A DNA stretch of 64,000 bases from JAVBNT01 sp031551355. GTDB taxonomy: Bacteria > Vulcanimicrobiota > CADAWZ01. Both the position numbers and the translations under genes were made by a program. Of the stretch, positions 1 through 8,371 are shown piece after piece. The notes beneath the pieces were generated by a model. It saw nothing but the letters and a program-made list of their open reading frames with translations, was not told the DNA's origin and did no database searches. Location: NCBI GenBank assembly GCA_031551355.1, contig JAVBNT010000009.1:62001-126000 (forward strand), in the 5' to 3' direction. The stretch's first letter is position 1; the number at the start of each line of letters is the position of its first letter.

Positions 1-153
1 ATGAAAAAGTGGAACAGGGCCTGGAAAATAAAACTGATTGAAGGAAATAATCCTGAGTGGAAAGATTTAAGTGAAGAGTGGTATGGATTCCCGCCTGCGC
101 GGGAATGTCATTTTTATCGCAATCGGATCTTACGGATTTTGATGTTTCTATAA
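1..153 (+). CDS. GIY-YIG nuclease, C-terminal end only (partial)
   Basis: The open frame runs in from the left edge and stops at 151-153. Its residues, including WNRAWKIKLIEGNNPEWKDL, match the usual C-terminus of small GIY-YIG (UvrC/YhbQ-type) endonuclease-like proteins, which end in a Lys/Trp-rich helix and a NPEWxDL motif. The catalytic GIY-YIG part lies outside the window. The last 20 or so codons run into a dispersed palindrome (85-110), so the repeat supplies the C-terminal residues GFPPARE. The family assignment rests on this tail alone. Confidence 0.6.
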   Translation: MKKWNRAWKIKLIEGNNPEWKDLSEEWYGFPPARECHFYRNRILRILMFL

Positions 154-195
154 AGTACATTGGGGAGTGTCATTCCCGCGCAGGCGGGAATCCAT
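85..195. repeat. Inverted pair of a short GC-rich palindrome (family 1)
   Basis: Two copies of the palindrome ATTCCCGCctgcGCGGGAAT lie at 87-106 and 172-191 in opposite orientation, each extended by a few conserved bases (GGATTCCC..GGGAATGTCA). The two copies together also form a larger inverted repeat around about 60 bases. Other copies are at 10951, 26065, 36663 and 36943. The arrangement resembles REP/BIME elements. The first copy lies inside the end of a GIY-YIG gene. Confidence 0.85.
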
Positions 196-235
196 CTTAC
201 ATGTTATTGGTTATAGGTATTAAGGGAGGTTTTTT

Positions 236-802
236 ATGAATTACAGAATTGCGTTTTTTGTTTTGTTGATGATTTTTGTCTTAATGCCCTGCGGCAGTGC
301 AATGGCCGCGGCGGAGAAGTTTACGGGTAAGCTTAGTTATTCGGTGCTTAAAAGTTTTAAGTTTGATTTTCCCCGTGACTGGAAAGTAAGGACAAAGGAA
401 AATCCTTTTGATCTTCAGTGTGTTTCCCGGCAAGAAGACGCTACAACCGGTATTTTTGTTTTTTCGCGTGAAGATATCGGCGACGACGGCAGTGCCGACG
501 ATATCTTCAAGGCTCAGATAGAGGATTTGCGCAGCAAACGCAAGGGTTTTAAGCTGATCGAAACCGCAAGACCTCTGAATACAGGCGGGAAAAAAATCAA
601 GACCTCGGTTTACTCCGGAACAAGGAACGGCATGAAAAATTATTATATTTTTTCTCTGATTGAATTTGAGAAATATGATAAATTTGCTGTTGTTCTCCAG
701 ACCTGCTTTCCAAGTGATTATGTTAAATATGGTCCGGTTTTGAAAGAAATAGTGGAATCCTGCAAGCCCGCTCATTATGACCGGGCTGTGCCAAAGAAAT
801 GA
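236..802 (+). CDS. Secreted protein with PsbP/DUF1795-like appearance
   Basis: This 188-residue protein has a clear signal peptide (hydrophobic residues 5-18, then PCGSAMAAAE), so it is exported. The mature part begins with a YSVLKSFKFDFPRDWKV segment, followed by alternating strands and helices. That start resembles PsbP/Mog1/DUF1795-type small alpha/beta proteins, in which a short beta strand is followed by 'P..W'. This resemblance is weak and no function follows from it. The start is supported by a strong ribosome binding site (GGGAGG at 223-229). The neighbouring gene is convergent, so the gene stands alone. Confidence 0.6.
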   Translation: MNYRIAFFVLLMIFVLMPCGSAMAAAEKFTGKLSYSVLKSFKFDFPRDWKVRTKENPFDLQCVSRQEDATTGIFVFSREDIGDDGSADDIFKAQIEDLRSKRKGFKLIETARPLNTGGKKIKTSVYSGTRNGMKNYYIFSLIEFEKYDKFAVVLQTCFPSDYVKYGPVLKEIVESCKPAHYDRAVPKK

Positions 803-813
803 TAAAAATTGCC

Positions 814-1650
814 TCACAATAAGTCCTGCCGGGTCTTCTTTGTCTCGCACGGAACACCAACCTGGCATTTGCCGCAGCCGTAATACGGTCTATGCCGTTC
901 CAAAACTCTTTCGAGGAATTGCGAACATTTTGTGTGATCTTTGCCGGTTTCTCCGGAGATCGCGTCTGCCGGGCAGTTTTCCGCGCATTTGCCGCACATG
1001 CAGCAATATTCATAGAGGCCGTGATATTTGCGCGTGTCCGCTTCCGTTTCCATTTCTGTGATGACACTTCCCAGCCTGCCGGCAATTCCTTTTTCGGTAA
1101 TCAGCCCTTTGGACAGCCCGAATGTGCCGAGCCCGCCGATGAAGGCAACATGGCGTTCCGACCAGTTGCTGGTAAAGGTAATCAGACCGTCCCCAAAAAT
1201 TTTGCCGGTTCCGGAGGCACTGATAAACCGTGGATCGGCCGCCGGTGTTACCGTCTGCCAGCCGTTCGTTTCCAGTTCATCTTTAATAAAGGCGGCCAGA
1301 GAGCTGACGAATACCTGGCCTTCAATACGGCCGTTCATCCATCCGTCGGAGGGCCATTTCATATTTTCCGTATTGCTCCCGCGTATGGCGGATGTAAACG
1401 GCAGAAAAAAAGAAATCACCGTTTTAGCTTTTGCCAGCCACTCTTTAGGGAGCATAAAATGAGGGCCGATTACTTCTTTGTTTTTTAATTGCCTAAACAT
1501 TTCGTCGTCTGCCGAAGCAAATGAAAGTATCGGCGTCTCAAAAATTTTAACTCCTGCCAGTTCGGGACGGAGTGCTTTTTCGGCAGAGATGAAATTTTGC
1601 CGGGAGTTTTCCGTGAAATATGCGGTTTTTTCAATTAGTGATTCTTTCAT
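814..1650 (-). CDS. QueG-like / reductive-dehalogenase-like 4Fe-4S protein
   Basis: This 278-residue protein ends in a double 4Fe-4S region: CCMCGKCAENCP followed by a GCGKCQVGVPCE segment. The spacing is that of QueG (epoxyqueuosine reductase) and related corrinoid/iron-sulfur proteins. The N-terminal two thirds carry the (S/T)NWSERHVAFIGGLGTFGLSKGLI stretch (about 165-190), typical of this family. The protein is shorter than true QueG (about 310-380 residues) and lacks its C-terminal HEAT-like part, so the substrate is unknown. An ATG at 1674 is also in frame, but a perfect GGAGG lies 8 bases before the ATG at 1650 and an extended -10 at 1682-1690 puts the transcript start near 1675, so 1650 is preferred. 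Confidence 0.7.
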   Translation of the reverse strand: MKESLIEKTAYFTENSRQNFISAEKALRPELAGVKIFETPILSFASADDEMFRQLKNKEVIGPHFMLPKEWLAKAKTVISFFLPFTSAIRGSNTENMKWPSDGWMNGRIEGQVFVSSLAAFIKDELETNGWQTVTPAADPRFISASGTGKIFGDGLITFTSNWSERHVAFIGGLGTFGLSKGLITEKGIAGRLGSVITEMETEADTRKYHGLYEYCCMCGKCAENCPADAISGETGKDHTKCSQFLERVLERHRPYYGCGKCQVGVPCETKKTRQDLL

Positions 1651-1681
1651 TTCATTGTCCTCCGGAGTGTTCATATAGCTG

Positions 1682-1690
1682 ATTGTATCA
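1682..1690 (-). promoter_or_regulatory. Extended -10 promoter of the QueG-like gene
   Basis: Read on the minus strand the bases are TGATACAAT, an extended -10 element. The predicted start of transcription, near 1675, leaves the GGAGG ribosome binding site and the ATG at 1650 inside the message but puts the upstream ATG (1674) at its very tip. The -35 region is poor. Confidence 0.5.
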
Positions 1691-1780
1691 CAAAAATACG
1701 ATTTGCACTCTGTGTACAGTAACCGGAAAAAATCCGTATCAATTCAATTATTACCAATTCTTGAAAATTAGTAGAAGGAT

Positions 1781-1829
1781 GTCATACAGGTCCCCGTTTT
1801 CACGAGGATAAACTCCGGCGGGTATCCAG
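1781..1829 (-). repeat. Dispersed hairpin repeat, family 2
   Basis: The reverse complement contains GGAGTTTATCCTCGTGAAAACGGGGACCTGTATG, split here as GGAGTTTATC, a (T/C)CCCGTGAAAACGGGGA hairpin and CCTGTATG. The same unit occurs at 26145-26189 and 36741-36789 inside a MITE-like element. The intergenic stretch 1651-1966 otherwise holds only the promoter at 1682 and the terminator at 1910. Confidence 0.75.
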
Positions 1830-1909
1830 AGAGAGAAAACTGAAATGAGTATTATTTTTTCCGGTTACTATATATGAAAGAGCTGTATGACTTTAATTGC
1901 CGTAAAGTA

Positions 1910-1940
1910 AAACAGGCGGACCTAAATAGCCCGCCTGTTT
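1910..1940 (-). terminator. Hairpin terminator of the beta-propeller lipoprotein gene
   Basis: AAACAGGCGG and CCGCCTGTTT form a 10-bp stem with an 11-base loop, 27 bases past the stop of the leftward gene. A short T-rich stretch follows on the minus strand. Confidence 0.65.
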
Positions 1941-1966
1941 CTAAGTTAAACTGTTTTTTTGCCGGT

Positions 1967-4315
1967 TTACTCGGTTACGGCAATAATTCTTCTCAGCACA
2001 CTGTTGCTGTAATCGGCAACATAGATAGCGTTGCCGGCCGGATTTACCGCGATTCCGTAGGGCGTATTGAACAGTGCCTGCTCGCCGTAGCCGTTGGCGC
2101 TTCCGAATGATGACGGCTGTCCGGCGATCGTTTTGGCGGTGCCGTCGGCAATTTTGACGCTGACGATGCGCTGTCCGTTGGTGACGAACAGGTATTGGCC
2201 GTCGGCGGAAATGGTGACGTACCCGACCAATGAATCGAACGCCGCGCCGGAAGAGGAACCGTCGGAAAGCAGTGTTACCTGATTGGTGGCCGTGTCGACA
2301 ACGCTGACGCCTACGGAAGAAGTTACGTATACTTTGCTGCCGTCATTGTTAACTGCCACTCCCGTTAAAGAAGTAAAACTGCCGATGGGGGTTACAGCTC
2401 CGGAATCATTGAGATCGATCTTTTTGAGTACGGTACTGTCGGCAACATAAAGGAACTGGCCGTTGGGTGATACGTCGATGTCGTAAGGAGATGACAACGC
2501 TGCCGTAGTTACGGTCGTAACTTCTTTGGTTACTGTATCAATCCTGCGGATATTTTTATTGCTTCGGTCGGTAACATAGAGATAATTGCCGGTTCTGGTG
2601 ACACATATTCCCCATGGGTAGCCGAATCGTGCATTTTGCCCGAGACCGTCTGCGGTTCCCGTCAGTCCGGTATCATCGCCGGCAAATGTTTCCATCAGGC
2701 CGGATTCGAAATTGAAACACAGAATATCACTGGGACTTGAAGAGTTGACGATATAAACTTTTTTGCCGTCCGGTGAAAAGGCCAGATCGGACATATAGGA
2801 AGACGATATTGTCGAAGCATAGCCTTCCTGAAAACCGTGGTAACCGGTTTTGCCTCCCAGCAGTGTCGTTACATACCCCGTTTCAATGTTGATGTTGTAT
2901 ATGTAATGGTCCCCGTCCGACAGAACAAACATTGCCTTGCCGTCGGGTGTAATTGATATTCCCTGAGGGCTGTCCATGCGTGCAGCCGTCCCGATACCGT
3001 CAATATTGCCGTGGGTATTGACATCACCGGCGAAGACGGTGATTGCCCCTGTCAGCGGATCGACAGCCGATATGGCATGGCCGTCGGTTGCGTAAATAGT
3101 CTGTCCATCAGGAGAAACAGCGATTGCGCTTGATGAGCCGAAACTGCCGATCGGGCCGGTAAGTGAGCCTGCCAGCAGAGAGCTGGAGTTGGTTGATAAA
3201 TTGAGAGTGTATATTTCCATTCCGTAATAGTCCATAACGTATAAAACATCTTCAGTAGGGGCCAGGGCGATATCCACTATCAGGTAGAAGCCGCTGCCGA
3301 CAGTTGTATAGCTGTTATCGGATAAATCTATTTTCAAAACCTCGCTGCCAGCTCCCAAATAAAGGAAGTTGTCGTCGGCTGTCAATTTTAAACCGGCGTA
3401 AGATAAGTCTATACCGGGTATATTTACGATCGTTGTCACCTGTTTGGTTGCCGTGTCTATTTTCCTGATGCGTCCGCCGCCGATGGCAGAGTCTGTTGCA
3501 TAAAGAGTTTTGCCGTTGGACGAAACTGCCAGAGCGTAGGGGTAGGCAAACTTGGCAGCCGTACCGATACCGTCGTCGGCTATAGTACCGTCTCCGTTAA
3601 CATCCGGTCTGCCGGCAAAGAGGGTGAAATCACCGTTGGTGTCCATTTTGCCGATACATGGCTGTATATTGCCGTTTGTACTTGCGAGGTAAAAACCGTT
3701 GGCCAGCAAACTGCCGCCCGATTTCTCCGATGTGCCTGGAATAGCGGCTATTCCGTTGCAGTATGTGCAGAAACGGGCACCGGTAATGCGCCATGTGCTT
3801 ACCAGATACTTACTGTCGTCGGCAATCAGGGGCACGTAACCGGTTACGGCTTTTTCATACAGAAGTGTGCCGTCGGCCAGTACCAGGCGGTTGCCGTCAA
3901 GGATTACGTCGAGATCGTCAAAAATGTGACCGTCTTTTTGGAAACTGAGCCTAAAGGACATTCCGTCCGCAGCGGCCGGGTTTACGGAATAAACGAGGTT
4001 ACCGTTTTCGTCGATAACCGGCGGCAGCAAAACGCCGGGATTGCTGCTGGTAACCGTAACCCCGGGGATAATGTTGCCGTCGGGGTAAGTAATGGATAAC
4101 TGCAGGACTCTCTGAACGCCGGGAGCCGGTGGTGTGGGGGTAACTGTGGGTGTTGGAGTCGGGTCGGGGTTGGGGAGCGTGGGCTCCGTTGCCGGTCTGC
4201 CCAGCGTAGTGCCTTGGCCGTAGGACTGATTGCAGCCGCCGCCGCTGCTGCAACCGTAGAGTGTCAGTGACATAACCAGTACAAGGACGAGTGCAGTTAA
4301 ATGATTGTGTTTCAA
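1967..4315 (-). CDS. Lipoprotein with NHL/YncE-like beta-propeller repeats
   Basis: This 782-residue protein begins with a lipoprotein signal (hydrophobic 6-20, lipobox LYGC with Cys22). A Gly/Ser and then a Pro/Thr linker (PTPTVTPTPPAPG) follows, then a short Ig/fold-like region (about 70-150). The rest is a long series of repeats with the pattern 'SPDGKxxYVxD...IxxID..TG..TTxAG' and 'GIGTAAxFxYPxGIAV', typical of NHL/SMP-30 or YncE-type beta-propellers; there are about 10-12 blades, enough for two propellers. It is likely surface or periplasmic, with a binding or scaffold role. The start is TTG at 4315, with AGGAGG 9 bases upstream. It is a single-gene unit. Confidence 0.8.
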   Translation of the reverse strand: MKHNHLTALVLVLVMSLTLYGCSSGGGCNQSYGQGTTLGRPATEPTLPNPDPTPTPTVTPTPPAPGVQRVLQLSITYPDGNIIPGVTVTSSNPGVLLPPVIDENGNLVYSVNPAAADGMSFRLSFQKDGHIFDDLDVILDGNRLVLADGTLLYEKAVTGYVPLIADDSKYLVSTWRITGARFCTYCNGIAAIPGTSEKSGGSLLANGFYLASTNGNIQPCIGKMDTNGDFTLFAGRPDVNGDGTIADDGIGTAAKFAYPYALAVSSNGKTLYATDSAIGGGRIRKIDTATKQVTTIVNIPGIDLSYAGLKLTADDNFLYLGAGSEVLKIDLSDNSYTTVGSGFYLIVDIALAPTEDVLYVMDYYGMEIYTLNLSTNSSSLLAGSLTGPIGSFGSSSAIAVSPDGQTIYATDGHAISAVDPLTGAITVFAGDVNTHGNIDGIGTAARMDSPQGISITPDGKAMFVLSDGDHYIYNINIETGYVTTLLGGKTGYHGFQEGYASTISSSYMSDLAFSPDGKKVYIVNSSSPSDILCFNFESGLMETFAGDDTGLTGTADGLGQNARFGYPWGICVTRTGNYLYVTDRSNKNIRRIDTVTKEVTTVTTAALSSPYDIDVSPNGQFLYVADSTVLKKIDLNDSGAVTPIGSFTSLTGVAVNNDGSKVYVTSSVGVSVVDTATNQVTLLSDGSSSGAAFDSLVGYVTISADGQYLFVTNGQRIVSVKIADGTAKTIAGQPSSFGSANGYGEQALFNTPYGIAVNPAGNAIYVADYSNSVLRRIIAVTE

Positions 4316-4634
4316 AGTAAATATCCTCCTAAAATTATTGCTGCATAAAAAGTAAAAACATTGTTTTGAGTAATACGGCTTTTTTTTCTTTGATGATTTT
4401 ACTGCCGGAAAAGATTCAGTCTTTAATTGTTCATTTAAAGATTTTAATTTAAAAGTTGTCTATTTGTCAATGATTTTATCTATTGGACAGTATTTTTTGT
4501 AATTGTGTGCTTGACAAATAGTCTAAAAAAATGATATATTGACAGTATAAATGTTAACACTTTAAATGTTTGTAAATTATGTTAATATACTGAGAGATTT
4601 TTATTTGTTTTGTCTGTAAAAGGGGCTGGATATC
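4316..4634. other. AT-rich divergent intergenic region
   Basis: The region separates a leftward lipoprotein gene from a rightward effector-like pair. It is strongly AT-rich. Apart from the ribosome binding site of the left gene (AGGAGG near 4325) and the promoter at 4511-4540 I see no gene or repeat. Confidence 0.6.
4511..4540 (+). promoter_or_regulatory. Promoter of the two-gene effector-like unit
   Basis: TTGACA at 4511-4516 and TATATT at 4535-4540 are 18 bases apart, and the -10 is preceded by TGA, giving the extended form TGATATATT. The leader to the ATG at 4635 would be nearly 90 bases. Confidence 0.6.
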
Positions 4635-6221
4635 ATGAATATTGGCGGCAGAAGTTTTTTAAACTTTTATGAATTGATTTATAACAGCGGCAATAAACCT
4701 TCAATGCTTGATAAAGCAAAAGAAAGCGGATTGATCGCTTCCGAGACTATGGCGGCGTTAGATCGGATACCTTTGGGCGGCCGGCTGGATTTTTTAAACA
4801 GCTATTCAAACGCTTTTGACAAGGTGGCGGCAAAGAAATACGGCAACAATTTTGCCGGTATTTTTCATAAAAGCGGTGCTGATAAAGATATATATTCGGC
4901 GGTTAAAAGTAGAAAATATGATAACAGGGATGTCTCTGAATTAAAAAAAGGATATTCATCCCTTGCTTTTGATATTAAACGTGAGGCGCTGAATGCTAAA
5001 ATTATGATTTGTAATTTTGGTAACGGTCGGCATGAAATAAAATCTCCGCAAGGGGAAGCAATCGCATTGCTGGATATTAAGGATGGGCTGAATCTGGCAA
5101 TGAAGAGAAAAGACGGCAGCAGCGTTACGGTGTCTTTTTCTTCTCTGGATAATGATGACTGTAATATTGTAAAGACTTCCGCGGATGGTATCGGTGAGAA
5201 GTTGAGCCGCCGTGGTTCGCTGATATCCCAAGAGAGTGTGAGCGGATGTGAAAAATATTCTTTGGGAGAAAATAAGTCTCTCATTTATGAGAAAAGCGGT
5301 CTGCTTGATGATGATAAGCAGAAAATCATTGCCTTCAAAAACGGATCCAGTGAGCGGCAAAGCCTTATGTATCTGGATGATGAGGGTAATGAAGTTTATG
5401 ATAAATTGTTTAAAGAACGCGATTTTACAGCGAAGCATGAGGCGGATGAGCTTTCTTCCGCTGCGGATAAGGCACAGTCAAATGAAATAAAAGCGGCTTC
5501 AAACACCTCTTCGGAAAAAAACTCCGACTCGGTAAAGGGCATTAAAGATAAAAAAACCGCTGAGTTTTTTAAAGCCAATCCTGAATATGTTAAAATACTG
5601 GAAGAGAGATATAAAAATGCCGATCCCGAAGTTAGAAAATTATATGATAAGTTTAAAAAAGATATTAAAATCGCCGATGGCTATTATAAGGGTACATCCC
5701 ATTATCATTCGCTCCTGAATTATATTAAGTTGGAGTCGCAGTCGGATATTGCCGAGAATGGATATATTTATTACCATGAAGTAGGACATATGGTTGATGA
5801 TTTTATCACCATATTCGGAGATGCCTCTGACAATAAAACTTTTTTGAATGCCATTAAAGCGGACTTTGAAAATGCGGTTGCCAATACCATTAAAGAACTT
5901 CATATTGACGGGTATCCGGACCTGACAAGGGAGGAAGCTTATACTTTGCTTTCAGCAAAGCTCCAGGGTCAGGACCATGGAGACTACCGGGGCATTTCGG
6001 ATGTTTTCAGCGGACTGTCAAAAGGGAAGGTTATCGGTTTCTACGGGCACAGCCAGGAATATTGGCAGAGCAGGGGAAGCAGTGGCATCTGCTCCGAAGC
6101 CTTCGCGCATATGTTTGAGATGTTTATGGGTGGTAATGAGCGGGAGATAAATAATTTAAAAAAAATGATGCCGGAGACGTATAAAGCATTTATGAAAATT
6201 GTGAAAGATGAAAACGGGTAG
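4635..6221 (+). CDS. Effector-like protein: shared N-terminal region plus zinc metallopeptidase C-terminus
   Basis: This 528-residue protein has no signal peptide. Residues about 20-270 form a region shared with the next gene: both have a (K/R)xSGL(I/L) helix, then a ...YSA...YDN..(D/K)xKxxY segment, a G(N/T)GRHxI motif, a DGLNL strand and a GSSExQxLxYxDExGxEVY motif. After a polar linker (about 270-305), the C-terminal domain carries YYHEVGHMVDD (HExxH, His381 and His385) and later GICSEAFAHMFEMFMGG. There a Glu could be the third zinc ligand, as in several toxin-type metallopeptidases. The protein is predicted to be a zinc protease of unknown substrate. Its layout, a constant N-terminus with an exchangeable enzymatic end, resembles polymorphic effectors. 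The start is ATG with AGGGG upstream. Secretion route and immunity partner are not visible. Confidence 0.65.
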   Translation: MNIGGRSFLNFYELIYNSGNKPSMLDKAKESGLIASETMAALDRIPLGGRLDFLNSYSNAFDKVAAKKYGNNFAGIFHKSGADKDIYSAVKSRKYDNRDVSELKKGYSSLAFDIKREALNAKIMICNFGNGRHEIKSPQGEAIALLDIKDGLNLAMKRKDGSSVTVSFSSLDNDDCNIVKTSADGIGEKLSRRGSLISQESVSGCEKYSLGENKSLIYEKSGLLDDDKQKIIAFKNGSSERQSLMYLDDEGNEVYDKLFKERDFTAKHEADELSSAADKAQSNEIKAASNTSSEKNSDSVKGIKDKKTAEFFKANPEYVKILEERYKNADPEVRKLYDKFKKDIKIADGYYKGTSHYHSLLNYIKLESQSDIAENGYIYYHEVGHMVDDFITIFGDASDNKTFLNAIKADFENAVANTIKELHIDGYPDLTREEAYTLLSAKLQGQDHGDYRGISDVFSGLSKGKVIGFYGHSQEYWQSRGSSGICSEAFAHMFEMFMGGNEREINNLKKMMPETYKAFMKIVKDENG

Positions 6222-6262
6222 TTATTAAAGGTCAATATTTATTGACGGGAGAGGTGTTATTA

Positions 6263-8071
6263 ATGAACCCATCACGTATATCTTCTTTTGAGCTTTACGG
6301 CAGCTGCCGGGTTTATGAGCGCAATAATACGGCACTGGAGCGGCTCAAAAGCAGCGGCCTGTTAAATTCCAATATGCCTTTGGTTGTGAAGGAGATAGAT
6401 CTGCAATCGTATCTGTCTTACAGCCGGAATTTGAATTCGGTATTGAAATCGCTTAATCAGAAGAAATACAGTGCTGATTTTACAGAGATTTTTCAAAGAA
6501 GTGAAGGTGATTTGAAGTTATATTCGGCTTTGACTCCCGAAGAATGCGACAATTGTGATACCAAGCAGTTAAAAGAGGAATATGCTTTGCTGGCAGGTCA
6601 TGTGAAAAAGGAAGCTTTGGCTGCAAGGATGATGATCTCCTCTCTGGGCACCGGCAGGCATTTTATAAATGACAGCTCCGGCAATGTAATTGCGGAGGTT
6701 TTTATAGACGGCGGTTTAAACCTGGAAATATCAAGGGCAGACGGGGCAAAAACAATTGCCGCTTTCAGCCAGGAAGCGGATGAAAATTGTGATATTTGCC
6801 GGACTGATGCCGCCGGCGGCAGTGAAACTCTTAAAAGAAAAGGCAATAATTTTTCCAGAGCAAACCAAAACGGCTCGCAAACATACTGTATATCTGAAGG
6901 ATGTATAAATAAAGAACAGCAGGGAGCGGCTTTTGATGACAAAATAAAAGTTATTTCCTATCCGGACGGCAGCAGCGAAATTCAGCAGTTGTTATATATA
7001 GATGAAAACGGCGAGGAAGTTTACCATATAGAATACAGACCTTCCCGGAAAGAGCAGGAAGATTTAAAAACAGTTGGCGATTTTACTAAACAATTGGGCC
7101 GGCTTTTGTCCATGGCCCATGAGTCGGGTTCAATGAGCAAGGATTACGGGCGGTATACGGAAGCTTTTGCCGGCAATCCGCAATTAAGGCAAAGCCTGTC
7201 GGCCTTAGGGGCTCTGGCCGGTATTGTTAACGGGGCTGCCAATGTGATATCTTTTACCAGGGCGTTTAAAAAAGGCGATGTCGGGGGGATGGTAAAAAGC
7301 GGTCTCGGCCTCGGCAAGGAGCTTGCGAAAACGTCAAGCAATATCGCCAATGTGTTAAAAGATGCTGGTTTGAAAAATCAGGATCTTCTGGCAAAACTGG
7401 GAAAAGTTTCCAATGTTACTTCCCGTGTCTTTGGTATCGGCGGTGCGGTGGCTTCCCTGCTGACGGCAAAGGATGACAATTACTGGGGTAAAGCCAAAGC
7501 CGTCGGCACGATCGGAAAAGAAAGCGCTAAACTGGTTAAAGCCCTGTCTAGCGACAAGGTTAAGAGCATTAAAATGGCAGTCTCCAAAATAAAAGACGCC
7601 GGAAAAAATATTGCCGTTAATTTTAGCTTTAAAACTCCACTGAAAAGTCTTCAAAGCGCATATAAGACTGCAGCTTCGGTAGCCGGGAGTATTGCCCATA
7701 TTTTAATTCCTGTTTTTACGATTGCCACAACTGCTTTTGGCGGTGCTGAAAATGCTATTGAGTATATGAAGCAGGAAGGCGGTCTTACCGAAGAAAACAA
7801 AACAGCGATTGCCGTAGGCGGCGGGATCGGGGCCGTAGCCGGTGAGTACGCCGGCAAATATCTGGGCGGTATGCTCGGCGGAGCTATCGGCGGACCGGTG
7901 GGAGGAGTTGTCGGCAGTATTGCCGGTTCGATTTTGGGCAATGAAATCGGCTTCAGGCTTGGCGCTCATTTAGGTAAAATGGCCCATGAGCGGATGAATT
8001 CCGGAGATAAATCAGAGGATAAAAATCAAGAAAACAATAAAAATGCTTCGAAAACGGCGGATGCCGGATAA
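6263..8071 (+). CDS. Effector-like protein: shared N-terminal region plus glycine-zipper membrane domain
   Basis: This 602-residue paralogue of the preceding gene keeps the N-terminal region (about 20-265): SLGTGRHFI, a GGLNLEISRADG strand, and DGSSEIQQLLYIDENGEEVY. The C-terminus is unrelated. About residues 290-440 are Ala/Gly/Lys-rich helices. Residues about 480-495 are hydrophobic, and 513-573 form a glycine zipper with repeated GxxxG spacing (GGMLGGAIGGPVGG, then GSIAGSILGNEIG). Such segments are found in pore-forming or membrane-inserting proteins and in colicin-like or T3SS/T6SS translocator domains; which applies is unknown. The tail is charged. Start: ATG at 6263 with GGGAGAGGTG upstream; an in-frame TTG at 6242 lacks a site. 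It lies 41 bases after the metallopeptidase gene, probably in one operon. Confidence 0.65.
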   Translation: MNPSRISSFELYGSCRVYERNNTALERLKSSGLLNSNMPLVVKEIDLQSYLSYSRNLNSVLKSLNQKKYSADFTEIFQRSEGDLKLYSALTPEECDNCDTKQLKEEYALLAGHVKKEALAARMMISSLGTGRHFINDSSGNVIAEVFIDGGLNLEISRADGAKTIAAFSQEADENCDICRTDAAGGSETLKRKGNNFSRANQNGSQTYCISEGCINKEQQGAAFDDKIKVISYPDGSSEIQQLLYIDENGEEVYHIEYRPSRKEQEDLKTVGDFTKQLGRLLSMAHESGSMSKDYGRYTEAFAGNPQLRQSLSALGALAGIVNGAANVISFTRAFKKGDVGGMVKSGLGLGKELAKTSSNIANVLKDAGLKNQDLLAKLGKVSNVTSRVFGIGGAVASLLTAKDDNYWGKAKAVGTIGKESAKLVKALSSDKVKSIKMAVSKIKDAGKNIAVNFSFKTPLKSLQSAYKTAASVAGSIAHILIPVFTIATTAFGGAENAIEYMKQEGGLTEENKTAIAVGGGIGAVAGEYAGKYLGGMLGGAIGGPVGGVVGSIAGSILGNEIGFRLGAHLGKMAHERMNSGDKSEDKNQENNKNASKTADAG

Positions 8072-8329
8072 GAGCGGTTTTTTCTGTATGGATTGCAAAG
8101 TTTGTGTTTCAAAGTATGTCTCCTCCTGAATTTTAACAGCCGTTTTATTATGCAATTTTAACATAAAAACAAATTTGTTTGTCAATGTATATATGTTAAA
8201 TAATGAAATTTTATAATATAAATAGTTTTTTAAATGCAAAATATTGTCCAAATACTGTATTGTGATTTTTTATTTTATTACAAAAAATGTTTTTTTCAGC
8301 AAAATGCGCCTGTTTATTGCCGGAAACTC
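8072..8329. other. AT-rich spacer, no gene seen
   Basis: The stretch after the second effector-like gene is very AT-rich and contains no convincing gene on either strand. In particular, no short immunity-like gene is visible. The promoter of tmRNA begins at 8330. Confidence 0.55.
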
Positions 8330-8358
8330 TTGTTTTATGCCTTTCGGCATGTTATAAT
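8330..8358 (+). promoter_or_regulatory. Promoter of tmRNA
   Basis: TTGTTT at 8330-8335 and TATAAT at 8353-8358 are 17 bases apart, with TGT directly before the -10 (TGTTATAAT). The mature RNA would begin 14 bases later at 8372. The same TTGTTT-17-TATAAT layout is found upstream of recN. Confidence 0.75.
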
Positions 8359-8371
8359 CTATATGCTATTT

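Noticed and set aside
814..1650. Genuine QueG to go with queE
   Set aside because: Too short, and the genes are 59 kb apart; only the Fe-S region is diagnostic. The general family assignment is kept.
8012..8251. Short open frame on the minus strand after the effector-like pair, considered as an immunity gene
   Set aside because: Overlaps the end of the second effector-like gene, is AT-driven, and shows no ribosome site or sensible hydrophobic pattern.
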